NCBI RefSeq assembly: GCF_001983165.1
Contig: NZ_MNPU01000020.1
Span: 33,295-97,294 of the forward strand
From: Pseudomonas gessardii
GTDB taxonomy: Bacteria > Pseudomonadota > Gammaproteobacteria > Pseudomonadales > Pseudomonadaceae
Direction: 5' to 3'
Length of the DNA stretch: 64,000 nt
A program made the translations under genes and the position numbers. Below are positions 28,508-37,517 of this stretch, one piece after another. Every line of letters begins with the position of its first letter. Position 1 is the stretch's first letter. The notes beneath the pieces are model-generated. The model was given only the letters and a program-made list of their open reading frames with translations, did no database searches and was not told where the DNA came from.

Positions 28508-29143
28508 ATGCGTAAATTGATCCTCAGCGCCGCTCTCGTCACTGCCAGCCTGTTCGGCATGACCGCCCAAGCTGCCGATGTGCCGCTTGAAGCGGGTAAA
28601 ACCTATGTTGAATTGACCAATCCAGTGCCGGTTTCCGTGCCGGGCAAGATCGAAGTCGTAGAGCTGTTCTGGTATGGCTGCCCGCATTGCTACTCTTTTG
28701 AACCCACCATCAACCCTTGGGCCGAGAAGCTGCCATCGGACGTGAACTTCAAGCGCATCCCGGCCATGTTCGGCGGCCCTTGGGATGCCCACGGCCAGAT
28801 GTTCCTGACCTTGGAAGCCATGGGTGTGGAGCATAAGGTTCACGGCGCGGTGTTCGATGCGATCCAAAAACAAGGCAAGCGCCTGACCAAGCCTGAAGAA
28901 ATGGCTGACTTCCTCGCCACCCAGGGCGTGGACAAGGACAAGTTCCTCACCACCTTCAACTCCTTTGCCATCAAGGGCCAGGTCAAACAGGCTAAGGACC
29001 TTGCGCAGAAGTACGGCGTGCAAGGCGTGCCAACCCTGATCGTCAACGGCAAGTACCGCTTTGACCTCGGCTCCACCGGCGGTCCTGAAGCGACCCTCAA
29101 CGTTGCCGACCAGTTGATCGCCAAAGAGCGCGCAGCCAAGTAA
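28508..29143 (+). CDS. dsbA: Thiol:disulfide interchange protein DsbA
   Basis: 211 residues with a signal peptide ending TAQAAD. The thioredoxin active site is CPHC in LFWYGCPHCYSF and the cis-proline loop is GVPTLIV, both normal for the primary periplasmic oxidase DsbA. A helical insertion lies between. It introduces disulfides into exported proteins and is reoxidised by DsbB. The next gene starts 10 bases later, so an operon with the phosphatase-fold protein and dgcP is likely. The start follows CCAGGAGTAAAGC. Confidence 0.97.
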   Translation: MRKLILSAALVTASLFGMTAQAADVPLEAGKTYVELTNPVPVSVPGKIEVVELFWYGCPHCYSFEPTINPWAEKLPSDVNFKRIPAMFGGPWDAHGQMFLTLEAMGVEHKVHGAVFDAIQKQGKRLTKPEEMADFLATQGVDKDKFLTTFNSFAIKGQVKQAKDLAQKYGVQGVPTLIVNGKYRFDLGSTGGPEATLNVADQLIAKERAAK

Positions 29144-29153
29144 GGGGCTCGCC

Positions 29154-30032
29154 ATGCGTCGCTGGGGTACTGAACGGGTGGTTGGCCGGCACGATCCACA
29201 GGTCAATGAACACCACCTCGCGTCCACCGGCCTGCCGGCGGACAGCCGGCTGCGCTTGTTGAGCTTCAATATCCAGGTTGGCATCAGCACCGAGAAATAT
29301 CGGCATTACCTGACCCGTGGCTGGCAGCACCTGCTGCCCCACAATGGTCGGGCCGACAATCTGCAGAAGATTGGCGACCTGCTGGGTGACTTCGACCTGG
29401 TGGCCCTGCAGGAGGCCGATGGTGGCAGCCTGCGTTCGGGCTACGTCAACCAGGTCGAACACCTGGCCCAGCTCGGTGCCTTTCCCTACTGGTATCAACA
29501 ACTCAATCGCAACCTCGGGCGCTTGGGCCAGCACAGCAATGGCGTACTCAGCCGCTTGAAGCCCTGGGTGATCGAAGACCATCCACTGCCGGGCCCGAAA
29601 GGGCGCGGGGCGATTCTCGTGCGGTTTGGCGAGGGCCCGGAGGCGCTGGTGGTGGTCATGATGCACCTGGCGCTGGGCGCGCGTACCCGGACCCTGCAAT
29701 TGGCCTACATCCGTGAGCTGATCGGCGATTACAAACACCAGGTGCTGATGGGGGATATGAACACCCATGCCAGCGACCTGCTGCAGAACTCTCCGTTGCG
29801 CGACTTGGGGCTGCTGGCGCCGCAGGTCGAGGCTACGTTCCCCAGTTGGCGTCCGCAACGCTGCCTGGATCACATTCTGTTAAGCCCGACCCTGACGCTG
29901 GAAAGTGTGCAGGTACTGGCCCAACCCATTTCCGATCACCTGCCGGTCGCGGTAGAGATTCGTCTGCCGGGTTCGCTCACGGTGGATGCATTACCCGCGT
30001 TGAGCCCTGGCCCCCGCGGACCCCTTGCATGA
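29154..30032 (+). CDS. Endonuclease/exonuclease/phosphatase family protein
   Basis: 292 residues, no signal peptide. The fold is shown by LRLLSFNIQVGIS, DLVALQEADGG (metal Glu), MHLALGARTRTLQL, LMGDMNTHASDL (GDxN motif) and CLDHILLSP with QPISDHLPVAVEI at the end (catalytic Asp-His). This gives a complete metal-dependent phosphodiesterase site. The substrate could be DNA, an inositide-like or other phosphate ester and cannot be inferred. It lies between dsbA and dgcP with very short gaps, as in PAO1 (PA5488 from memory). Confidence 0.9.
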   Translation: MRRWGTERVVGRHDPQVNEHHLASTGLPADSRLRLLSFNIQVGISTEKYRHYLTRGWQHLLPHNGRADNLQKIGDLLGDFDLVALQEADGGSLRSGYVNQVEHLAQLGAFPYWYQQLNRNLGRLGQHSNGVLSRLKPWVIEDHPLPGPKGRGAILVRFGEGPEALVVVMMHLALGARTRTLQLAYIRELIGDYKHQVLMGDMNTHASDLLQNSPLRDLGLLAPQVEATFPSWRPQRCLDHILLSPTLTLESVQVLAQPISDHLPVAVEIRLPGSLTVDALPALSPGPRGPLA

Positions 30033-32107
30033 GCGACGACGCCCAGCGCTGGAAAGAAAAATACCTGTTAAGCATCGAGCAACAAGACAAGCTCGAACGC
30101 CGTTGGGCTGCGCGCCTCGACTTGCTGCGCCGTGGGCTGGTGCGCAGCACGCTGGCGGCCGAAGGCACGGACCGGGCCGTGGACCAGTGCATGAAAGAGA
30201 TGCGCGATGTGGTGCGCACCGATGACATGGACGCCGCGCTCGCCGCCTTGTTGCCACGCCTGGAAAAGGCCGTGCTGGACTCCGAACAACGCCGTGAGAC
30301 ACGGGTCGATCAGATCAGCACCGCGCTGACCGCCCTGGTGGCGCAACTGCAGGCGCTGCCCTTGCCGCGGGAAGTCAGTCGCCCGCTCAAGAGCTTTGCC
30401 AAGCAGTTGGACAGCCGCGTCGGCCAGGCGCGAGAAATTCCCCTGCTGCTCAGCGAGTTGAGCGGCCTGCAAGGGCAGGCCCTGAGCAATCTTGAGTCGA
30501 ATGACGAGCCGCGCCCAGGTTTGTTGCAGCGCCTGTTTGGTGCCAAGGAGGCGGAGGCTGACGTCGCGCCGGTTGAGCCCGCCGTTTCGCCGACTGCCCG
30601 GGAGGGTCCTGCGCTGGCAGCCGCTCCTGCGCCGCAGCCAGTGCCGCAGGCGCCGGAGGAAACGCCCGAGCTGGCCCAGGCCCTGCGTGCCTTTACACCG
30701 CAAGTCCAGGCCCCGCCGCCGGCGGTGCCTGAGGCCGCACCTGCGCCGGTGCCCGTTGCACCCCGGGCGGATGTGGATGATCGCGTGGTAGCACTGCCCC
30801 AGGTTGCTGCTCCCCGCTTATCGCCGGTCGAAATGCCCACGGTTGCAGCCCAGCCCCCGGAACTGCCCGAGCCGGTCGAGGTGAGCGCTACGCCGCTGCG
30901 TGAAAGCGCGGTCGCAGTGGCGGAGGTTGTGCCTCAGGCTTTGCCGCAGGTGCCGCAACCAACCGCAATCGGCAGCCTATCGTTGCCGCCTGTGCTGGAT
31001 GACGAGGCGGCTGAAGTCGATCCCGAGGCGCTGTACGCCCTGCCTGATTCCCCAGAGCCTTCCTACAGCTCAGTTGCCAAGCACATTGAAGGCACCCTGC
31101 TCGGCCTGCTGAGCGACCTCGACCTGCCCGAGCATCACCGGCCCCAGGCTGAAGCCATGCGCGAACGCCTGGCCCACGGGCTGAACTGGTACGAATTGCT
31201 ACCGATCCTCGATGATCTGGCGGTATTGATGCTGGCCATCACCGATAGCGGCCAGCACGAGTTTGAAGCCTATCTCAAGCGTCTCAACGAGCGGCTGGAG
31301 GCCTTCCAGAGCAATCTGCAGGCGGCCAGCGACGGGCACGCCGACAGTCGCAGCGCCGCGCGCGAGATGGATACGCAAATCCGTGAACAGATGGATGGCC
31401 TGCAAAGCAGTGTCCAGGAAGCATCCGACCTCGATGACCTCAAGCAAGTGCTGGAAAGTCATCTTGAGGGGCTGTTGGGCGCCATGGATGAGCATCAAAA
31501 GCAGCGTGACCAGCGTGAACATGAAGTCGCTGCGCGGTTGCAGGGGCTGGCCGAGCGGGTCGTGAGCATGGAGCAGGAGGCCCAGGGTTATCGTGACCAC
31601 CTTGAGGTCCAGCGCCAAAAAGCGCTGATCGACCCGCTCACCGGCTTGCCCAATCGTGCGGCCTGGAGCGAGCGCCTGGAGTATGAGGTCAATACCTGGC
31701 ATCAACAGGGCAACAGCTTGTCACTGGCGATGCTGGACCTCGATCATTTCAAGCGCATCAATGACAGCTACGGCCATCTGGCGGGCGACAAGGTGCTGAA
31801 GATCATTGCCAATGTGTTGAGCAAGCACCTGCGGCCGACGGATTTCATTGCGCGCTTCGGGGGGGAGGAATTTGTGCTGCTGATGCCGGATTCGGCGCTG
31901 GGCGATGCGCTGGAGCTTGGCGAGCACCTGCGGACGGCCATTGAAGCGTGCCCGTTTCACTTCAAGGGGGAGCGGGTGACCATCACCATGTCCATCGGCA
32001 TGGCGCAGTTCCAGCCCGGCGAGCGCAGCGACCTGGCACTCAAGCGCGCCGACGAAGCCTTGTACCGGGCCAAGGCGGCAGGACGCAACCAGGTACAGGC
32101 GGCCTGA
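30029..32107 (+). CDS. dgcP: Diguanylate cyclase DgcP
   Basis: 692 residues from the ATG at 30029, overlapping the previous stop (ATGA). The N-terminal 190 residues are helical, then comes a long Pro/Ala/Val-rich low-complexity linker (about 200-350), a second helical region, and a C-terminal GGDEF domain from about residue 535. The signature is GGEEF (611-615) and an RPTD inhibitory site precedes it at the standard five-residue spacing, so it should make c-di-GMP and be inhibited by it. There are no membrane segments. In P. aeruginosa DgcP is polar, dependent on FimV. Confidence 0.93.
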   Translation: MSDDAQRWKEKYLLSIEQQDKLERRWAARLDLLRRGLVRSTLAAEGTDRAVDQCMKEMRDVVRTDDMDAALAALLPRLEKAVLDSEQRRETRVDQISTALTALVAQLQALPLPREVSRPLKSFAKQLDSRVGQAREIPLLLSELSGLQGQALSNLESNDEPRPGLLQRLFGAKEAEADVAPVEPAVSPTAREGPALAAAPAPQPVPQAPEETPELAQALRAFTPQVQAPPPAVPEAAPAPVPVAPRADVDDRVVALPQVAAPRLSPVEMPTVAAQPPELPEPVEVSATPLRESAVAVAEVVPQALPQVPQPTAIGSLSLPPVLDDEAAEVDPEALYALPDSPEPSYSSVAKHIEGTLLGLLSDLDLPEHHRPQAEAMRERLAHGLNWYELLPILDDLAVLMLAITDSGQHEFEAYLKRLNERLEAFQSNLQAASDGHADSRSAAREMDTQIREQMDGLQSSVQEASDLDDLKQVLESHLEGLLGAMDEHQKQRDQREHEVAARLQGLAERVVSMEQEAQGYRDHLEVQRQKALIDPLTGLPNRAAWSERLEYEVNTWHQQGNSLSLAMLDLDHFKRINDSYGHLAGDKVLKIIANVLSKHLRPTDFIARFGGEEFVLLMPDSALGDALELGEHLRTAIEACPFHFKGERVTITMSIGMAQFQPGERSDLALKRADEALYRAKAAGRNQVQAA

Positions 32108-32196
32108 AAAGTTGTTCCATTTTGTAAGCTGGCCGCTGACCGGCAAATGGTACGTTACACTGTTGCATTATTGTCTTTAGCGTACTGTCTGTTGCC

Positions 32197-32979
32197 ATGA
32201 AATTTCTAGTTATTGCTCTTGTGTTGCTCACGCTCGGCGGCTGTGCGAGTGGGCCGCGGCTGGATACCAGCCACCCGTCGGCGAACTTCGACAATCGCGT
32301 GCAGTTTGTCGTCCTGCACTACACCGCTACCAACCTTCAAGGGTCGCTGGCGCTATTGACCAAAGGCCAGGTCAGCAGCCACTACCTGATTGGCGATGAC
32401 GCCAGTGCGACCATCTATAAGCTGGTGGATGAAGGCAAGCGCGCCTGGCATGCCGGGGAAAGTGAATGGATGGGGCGTACCTGGCTCAACTCCAGCTCCA
32501 TTGGTATCGAGATCGTCAACCCGGGCTACCGCGATACACCCACCGGGCGTGTCTGGTATCCGTACTCCGAAGCGCAGGTCCGCTCCCTGGTGGCCTTGCT
32601 CAAGGACATCAGCCAGCGCAACCGGATCAACCCAAAGTTCATTATCGGTCATAGCGATATTGCCCCCGGTCGCAAACTTGATCCGGGTCCACTGTTCCCG
32701 TGGAAGCGCCTGGCGGATGAAGGCCTGGGGATCTGGCCCGAGGCCCAGGCGGTCGCGCGGTATCAGGCGCAGTACGCTGCTCAGCTACCGAGCATCACCT
32801 GGTTCCAGGAAGCATTGACACGCTTGGGGTATGCCACGCCGCAGACCGGCGAGCTGGATGTGGCAACGCGGCGTGTGCTTGCCGCCTTCCAGATGCGCTT
32901 CCGGCCGGCGCTGTTCGATGGCGCGCCGGATGCGCAAAGCGCAGCCATATTGCAGGCACTGAACGAGCGCAAGCGCTAG
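32197..32979 (+). CDS. ampDh2: AmpDh2-like N-acetylmuramoyl-L-alanine amidase, lipoprotein
   Basis: 260 residues with a lipoprotein signal (LLTLGGCASG). The amidase_2 zinc site is visible: VVLHYTATN gives the first His, GHSDIAPGRKLDPG gives the second zinc His and the Asp; KLDPG carries the conserved Lys. A peptidoglycan-binding domain follows from about residue 190 (YAAQLPSITWFQEALTRLGY...). It cleaves the lactyl amide bond in murein in the outer-membrane-facing periplasm; its role in AmpC control is minor compared with AmpD. Adjacent to kinB as in PAO1. Confidence 0.92.
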   Translation: MKFLVIALVLLTLGGCASGPRLDTSHPSANFDNRVQFVVLHYTATNLQGSLALLTKGQVSSHYLIGDDASATIYKLVDEGKRAWHAGESEWMGRTWLNSSSIGIEIVNPGYRDTPTGRVWYPYSEAQVRSLVALLKDISQRNRINPKFIIGHSDIAPGRKLDPGPLFPWKRLADEGLGIWPEAQAVARYQAQYAAQLPSITWFQEALTRLGYATPQTGELDVATRRVLAAFQMRFRPALFDGAPDAQSAAILQALNERKR

Positions 32980-32996
32980 GCTACTTGCAGCTGCAT

Positions 32997-34784
32997 CTAT
33001 AACGGCAACGCCATATAGAACTGCGTGCCCTGCCCCGGCCGGGAATAGACCCCCATGCGGCCACCGTGCAACTGTACGATCTCCTTGCACAGCGCCAGCC
33101 CCAGGCCGGCGCCGCCTTTCTTGCGGCCCACCTGCACAAAAGGCTCGAAAATCCTGCCCTGCTGGCCGTAGGCGATGCCTTCGCCGTTGTCCTCGACGCT
33201 GATAATCAGCCGTTCGCCATGGCGCCGCGCCTGTAGGCGAATCTGCCCGCCGTCGCTGGTATGGCGCAGGGCATTGCCGAGTAGATTGTCGAGGACTCGT
33301 TCCAATTGCGCCTGGTCGGCATGCAGCCTGGGCAGTTGCGCTTGTGCTTCTATCACCAGGTCGATGTTTTGCGCATTCGCCAGCTCGGCAAAACGGGCGC
33401 GGGCATGTTCAAGCAGGTTGTTGATGTCGCACGGCGCCAGGGTGAGCTTTTGCAGGCCGTTCTGGTAGCGGGAAAAGTTCAGCAGGTCATTGATCAGTTG
33501 CATCAAGCGCTGCATTTCCTCGTTGACCGTGTTCAACAGGTCGGCTTCGCGGGACTCTGGGGGGAATTTCGCCCGTTCCTGGAACAGACCGAATGCCATG
33601 TGCATGCCAGTGACCGGCGTACGCAGTTCATGGGAGGCACGCAGCACGAACTCACTACGCACCCGCTCGAAGGCGCGTTGCTCGGTCACGTCATGCAGCA
33701 CCATCACGGCGCCGAGAATATGCCCCTGATGGTGGCTGACGGGCGTCATGCTGTAGGTCAACAGGCGCGATTCGCCTTCGACCTCTACTTCCAGATCGTC
33801 CGGTGCACGTTCCAGGTTGCCGCCGCGCAGTACCAGATGCAGTTGCTCATCCATCTCGGGGCGTTGCAGTGCTTCACCCAGGCCCTGCCCCAGGCGGGTC
33901 TCGTTCCAGCCCAACTGGCGCTGGGCGACCGGGTTGAAGTGTTCCAGGCGCCCTTGGCGGTCGATCATCAGCAAGCCGTCGTCGATACTGTCGAGCACTG
34001 CCTGCAAGCGTTGCTGGCCGGCGAGCAGTTCGTCGACATTGGTCGCCTGATGCTGGCGCAAGGCTTCGGCCATGATGCCAAAGCGCCGGGTCAACTGATT
34101 CATTTCTGCCGCCGAGGAAATCGGCAGGGTGACATCAAAGTTGCCTTGGCCGATTTTGTCGGCCGCCTTGGCCAGGGCTTCGATCGGCCCGCCAAAACGC
34201 CGGGCGATACCATGGGCGGTGATGAAGCCGATAATCAGTACCGCCAGGCCCACCAGGCCGAGCAGGCCGGCGATCCACAGGGCACGTTCGCGAGACTGGC
34301 GTTCGGTGTCATTGATGTTTTCCAGCGCGCCCTTGTGTTCGCTGATCAGCCCGTTGCGCAAGACGTTGAAACTGGCCGTGATTTTTTCGTTATTGCGCAG
34401 GGACGCAGGCGTGTGTTCGTTTTCTTCAAATGCTTCCAGGAACGTCAGGTAATTAGCCTTGGCCTGAGTGAAACCTCCGATCTTGGCGACACTCATTTCA
34501 TGGCTGATGCCTTGGTCCAACAGCTTGAAATACTGTTGCTTGGACGCCTCCAGCGCGAGCGGGTCCGGTGTGTCGTTGAGCATCATGATCAACTGGTCGC
34601 CCAGGGTCTGGCGCAGCTTGAGCCCCAGGTCCAGGGTAATGAAGTTGCTGCGGATCAGGGATTCCTGGGTCTTGGCCATTTGCATGACACTCACCAGCCC
34701 CAGCAGCAACCCGAGCAGGGCCACGGTGATCAGCGCAGAAATGCTCAGGAACAGCCGCGTGCGCAGTTTCATCGCCAGCTTCAT
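32997..34784 (-). CDS. kinB: Sensor histidine kinase KinB
   Basis: 595 residues from 34784, the same length as in P. aeruginosa. Two membrane spans (about 12-36 and 168-190) flank a periplasmic helical sensor; HAMP (190-245), PAS (255-360), HisKA with phospho-accepting His385 (RASHELRTPV) and HATPase with N box (DNLLGNALRHTSDGG), DNGEGI and GGAGLGLALCKEIV follow. KinB phosphorylates AlgB and acts as its phosphatase, repressing alginate. It lies 10 bases after algB in the same operon. Confidence 0.95.
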   Translation of the reverse strand: MKLAMKLRTRLFLSISALITVALLGLLLGLVSVMQMAKTQESLIRSNFITLDLGLKLRQTLGDQLIMMLNDTPDPLALEASKQQYFKLLDQGISHEMSVAKIGGFTQAKANYLTFLEAFEENEHTPASLRNNEKITASFNVLRNGLISEHKGALENINDTERQSRERALWIAGLLGLVGLAVLIIGFITAHGIARRFGGPIEALAKAADKIGQGNFDVTLPISSAAEMNQLTRRFGIMAEALRQHQATNVDELLAGQQRLQAVLDSIDDGLLMIDRQGRLEHFNPVAQRQLGWNETRLGQGLGEALQRPEMDEQLHLVLRGGNLERAPDDLEVEVEGESRLLTYSMTPVSHHQGHILGAVMVLHDVTEQRAFERVRSEFVLRASHELRTPVTGMHMAFGLFQERAKFPPESREADLLNTVNEEMQRLMQLINDLLNFSRYQNGLQKLTLAPCDINNLLEHARARFAELANAQNIDLVIEAQAQLPRLHADQAQLERVLDNLLGNALRHTSDGGQIRLQARRHGERLIISVEDNGEGIAYGQQGRIFEPFVQVGRKKGGAGLGLALCKEIVQLHGGRMGVYSRPGQGTQFYMALPL

Positions 34785-34794
34785 AAGGTGCAGC

Positions 34795-36141
34795 TCACAG
34801 GTTGTATTGCTTGCGTTTGCGATACAGCGTCGACGCGTCGATGCCCAGGGTCTTGGCCGCTTGGTCCAGGGTGTCGCTGGTGGCCAGTACGGCGCCAATA
34901 TGGGCCTTTTCCAGCTCATCCAGGCTCAACGCCGCACCAATGCGCGGTGAGTTGTTGGCCGGTTGCTCGGCCATCCCCAGGTGACTGATTTCGACCTTTT
35001 CCTGGGCGCAGATGATGCTGGCGCGTTCCACCACGTTGCGCAGTTCGCGGATATTGCCGGGCCAGCGGTAGTTGAGCAGTGCTTCGCGGGCGTCATCGCT
35101 GAAGCCGCGTGCCGGTCGCGCATATTCTTTGACGAAGCGCGCCAGGAAGCGGTCGGCGAGGGTCAGGATATCCTCGCTGCGCTCGCGCAAGGGCGGCAGG
35201 TGCAAGGTGATGACGTTCAGTCGATACAGTAAGTCTTCGCGAAAACGCCCGTCGCGCACCATGTCTTCCAGGTTCAGGTTGGTCGCCGCCAGGATGCGTA
35301 CATCGGCGCGCCGGGTGACCGGGTCGCCGACACGTTCATATTCCTTATCCTGGATAAAACGCAGCAACTTGGGTTGCAATGTCAGGGGAAAATCGCCGAT
35401 CTCGTCAAGAAACAGGGTGCCGCCGTCCGCCTGGTTGACCCGGCCGAGGGTGCTTTCGCTGGCGCCGGTAAAGGCCCCGCGGCTGTGGCCGAACAACTCG
35501 CTTTCCATCAGTTCGGCGGTCAGGGACGGGCAGTTGATGGTGACGCAGGATTTTTTCGCCCTTTTGCTCCAGCCGTGAATCGCCCGGGCCAACTCACCTT
35601 TACCTGTGCCGGATTCGCCGAGGATCAGGATATTGGCATCGGTGCCGGCCACTTGGCGGGCCGTCTCCAGCACCACCATCATCGAGGGGCTATGGGAGTC
35701 GAGGCCATCCTTGGGCTGGCGCACTGCGCCTTCCAGCGCTTCCAGGCGGGCCGACAGCTGGCGCACTTCCAGTTGCTTGGCGGTGGCCAGGCGCAGTTGG
35801 TCCGGGCTGCAGGGCTTGACCAGGTAATCGGCCGCGCCGGCCTGGATCGCATCCACGGCCGTATCGACCGCCGAGTGGGCGGTGACGATCACCACGCGCA
35901 TCCACGGCGCCTGGATACGCATCTGCGCCAGCACATCCAGGCCGTTGTCCTCGCCCAGGCGCAGGTCCAGGAAGCACAGGTCGAACACCTGGCGTTGCAA
36001 CAGGGCATCGGCCTGGGCCGCGCTGTTGGCGGTGGCTACGGTATAGCCTTCATCTTCCAGGCAGTAGCGGAAGGTGCGCAGGATTGCGGACTCGTCGTCC
36101 ACTAAAAGAATGCGGCCTTGAAGTTCCTTGGCTGATTCCAT
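34795..36141 (-). CDS. algB: NtrC-family response regulator AlgB
   Basis: 448 residues. Receiver with phospho-Asp59 (FLDLRLG) and Lys109 (YLVKP); AAA+ domain with Walker A GESGTGKGE (175-183) and an intact GAFTGA loop (222-227) for sigma-54 contact; C-terminal Fis-type HTH (SDTLDQAAKTLGIDASTLYRKRKQYNL in outline). AlgB promotes alginate genes and represses others in P. aeruginosa; at algD it acts with AlgU rather than RpoN, although its sigma-54 contact loop is kept. Heads algB-kinB. Confidence 0.96.
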   Translation of the reverse strand: MESAKELQGRILLVDDESAILRTFRYCLEDEGYTVATANSAAQADALLQRQVFDLCFLDLRLGEDNGLDVLAQMRIQAPWMRVVIVTAHSAVDTAVDAIQAGAADYLVKPCSPDQLRLATAKQLEVRQLSARLEALEGAVRQPKDGLDSHSPSMMVVLETARQVAGTDANILILGESGTGKGELARAIHGWSKRAKKSCVTINCPSLTAELMESELFGHSRGAFTGASESTLGRVNQADGGTLFLDEIGDFPLTLQPKLLRFIQDKEYERVGDPVTRRADVRILAATNLNLEDMVRDGRFREDLLYRLNVITLHLPPLRERSEDILTLADRFLARFVKEYARPARGFSDDAREALLNYRWPGNIRELRNVVERASIICAQEKVEISHLGMAEQPANNSPRIGAALSLDELEKAHIGAVLATSDTLDQAAKTLGIDASTLYRKRKQYNL

Positions 36142-36531
36142 CTGTCCCGCGCTCCTAAAAATGATTGATCTTGGTTAGTCCCGGAATAATCGGGCAAGTT
36201 GCATGGTTTATTCTGATTGATTGAAAGCCTTATCGCGCAGCTATCTACGACCCTTCCTACTTATGCGCGTGTGCAGTGCGTTTTCGACCTTTCTTGATGC
36301 TTCGCCAGTCCTACAGCCCCTTCTGATTCCATAAGCCGAGCCCTGACCATCGTGCATTTCGCACGGTGAGGATAGGCGCATCGTGCAGGATGCTGTTGGG
36401 AAGAAACTCTTTGATCTTATAACGCACTGATTTTATTGATTTTTATTTGATTAAAAAACTGGCATGCACTCTGCAATACCTCTCCTACAAGCGTGATCAA
36501 CGAACAAAACAACATGCGGGAGAGATTCAGG
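36142..36531. promoter_or_regulatory. algB upstream region with divergent regulatory sites
   Basis: This 390-base gap contains no gene. It holds the algB promoter on the minus strand, an upstream dyad CGTGC-ATTTC-GCACG at 36351-36365 with a further CGTGCA half site near 36382, an AT-rich tract, and a sigma-54 promoter at 36460-36475 pointing right. Confidence 0.6.
36460..36475 (+). promoter_or_regulatory. Sigma-54 (RpoN) promoter
   Basis: TGGCATGCACTCTGCA has GG at 36461-36462 and GC at 36473-36474, separated by exactly 10 bases, and matches TGGCAcg-N4-tTGCa at most positions. Predicted start is near 36486, 46 bases before the next gene. Confidence 0.75.
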
Positions 36532-36816
36532 ATGACTCGCCAAAGCCTCAAGCCATTGCGTGTATCGCCACTGCGCCTTCAACAGGGGCTGTTTGCCAGC
36601 CTTGCCTTGATGGTGACCTTGATCGGTGGTCAGCAATTACAGGTTTGGCAGCAGAGCCAGCAGTCGGCCCCGCAGTTCGAGCGCGCCCACATGACGCAGA
36701 CCCATTTCCGTTCCGTTGGCAGCCACAGCGCTGACGTGACAGCCCCACGCATGATGGCGGTCGAACAGGACATTGCCCTGTATGACGAACCGGTCCAGGA
36801 ACGCTGGGTGTTCTAG
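36532..36816 (+). CDS. Small single-span membrane protein (PA5482-like)
   Basis: 94 residues from the ATG at 36532; an ATG at 36514 would add six. A single hydrophobic segment (LFASLALMVTLIGGQQL, about 20-36) suggests an inner-membrane anchor with a 55-residue outer part rich in Gln and His. No cysteine or catalytic motif. It sits behind a sigma-54 promoter and beside algB. The ribosome site is within GGGAGAGATTCAGG. Function unknown; PAO1 has a small gene of unknown function here from memory. Confidence 0.75.
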   Translation: MTRQSLKPLRVSPLRLQQGLFASLALMVTLIGGQQLQVWQQSQQSAPQFERAHMTQTHFRSVGSHSADVTAPRMMAVEQDIALYDEPVQERWVF

Positions 36817-36882
36817 GCACGAACCTGCCGCCCCTGGGGGGCGACATAGCAGTCCTCTTAGAGACGTAAAAGGAGAATCACC

Positions 36883-37047
36883 ATGTTGAGTTGGGCAATC
36901 ACATTTCTGATCATTGCCATTGTGGCTGCAGTCCTGGGCTTCGGTGGTATCGCGGGCACCGCCACGGGTATCGCCAAGATTCTCTTTGTCGTCTTCCTGG
37001 TGATGTTCATCGCTTCTTTCTTCTTTGGCCGTCGTGGTCGAGGCTGA
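36883..37047 (+). CDS. DUF1328 family small membrane protein
   Basis: 54 residues, almost wholly hydrophobic: [20 protein letters not shown], then [20 protein letters not shown] and a basic tail FFFGRRGRG. This is the YtjA/DUF1328 family of two-span inner-membrane peptides, often stress-induced. AAAGGAGAA precedes the ATG. The next gene starts 2 bases after the stop, so they are co-translated or nearly so. It is too short for ordinary gene callers with a 60-residue limit. Confidence 0.9.
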   Translation: MLSWAITFLIIAIVAAVLGFGGIAGTATGIAKILFVVFLVMFIASFFFGRRGRG

Positions 37048-37049
37048 AC

Positions 37050-37517
37050 ATGTCCAACTTGTCTCTCAAAACCCTTGCTGCCGCCCTGCTGTTGGGCGGT
37101 AGTGGCTTGGCCATGGCCGCCAATGACGGCCAGGCGCGGGCCAATGAGCTGCTCAATGCCGACCCGCAGTATCGGGAAACCTGGCAAGGTGTGGTCAAGA
37201 AGGAAGAGCGCTTGCCTGAATGGGTGATCAACCTTTCGGGCACGTCTGAACAAATGAATGCCGTGACGGAAGACAGTGACGGGTATTTGGTAGGCCCGCT
37301 GTGTGAAACGGCTGATACCTGCCTGAATAAACGCCTGATCGTTGCTTTCAGCCTGGATAAGGAGGACGCCTACGCAATGTTGGTCGAAGTACCTGCCGGG
37401 CTGCCCGCCGATAAGTCGCCGACCCGGCACGCCAGTTACCGCTTCATCGGCAAGCCGGATGAAGGCATGCAGAAGCTGCTGATGGAACAACTCAAGAAAG
37501 ACCCGAATTGGTACTAG
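37050..37517 (+). CDS. Ivy-like (inhibitor of vertebrate lysozyme) family protein
   Basis: 155 residues with signal peptide ending LAMAAND. The family pattern is seen in AQYRETW-like ADPQYRETWQGVVKKEERLPEWV, GYLVGPLCETADTCLNKRLIVAFS and AYAMLVEVPAG. The loop that in E. coli Ivy is CKPHDC and inserts into the lysozyme active site is CETADTC here, one residue longer and without histidine, so inhibition of C-type lysozyme is uncertain. A periplasmic protector against lysozyme or a regulator of lytic transglycosylases is likely. It follows the DUF1328 gene by 2 bases. Confidence 0.82.
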   Translation: MSNLSLKTLAAALLLGGSGLAMAANDGQARANELLNADPQYRETWQGVVKKEERLPEWVINLSGTSEQMNAVTEDSDGYLVGPLCETADTCLNKRLIVAFSLDKEDAYAMLVEVPAGLPADKSPTRHASYRFIGKPDEGMQKLLMEQLKKDPNWY

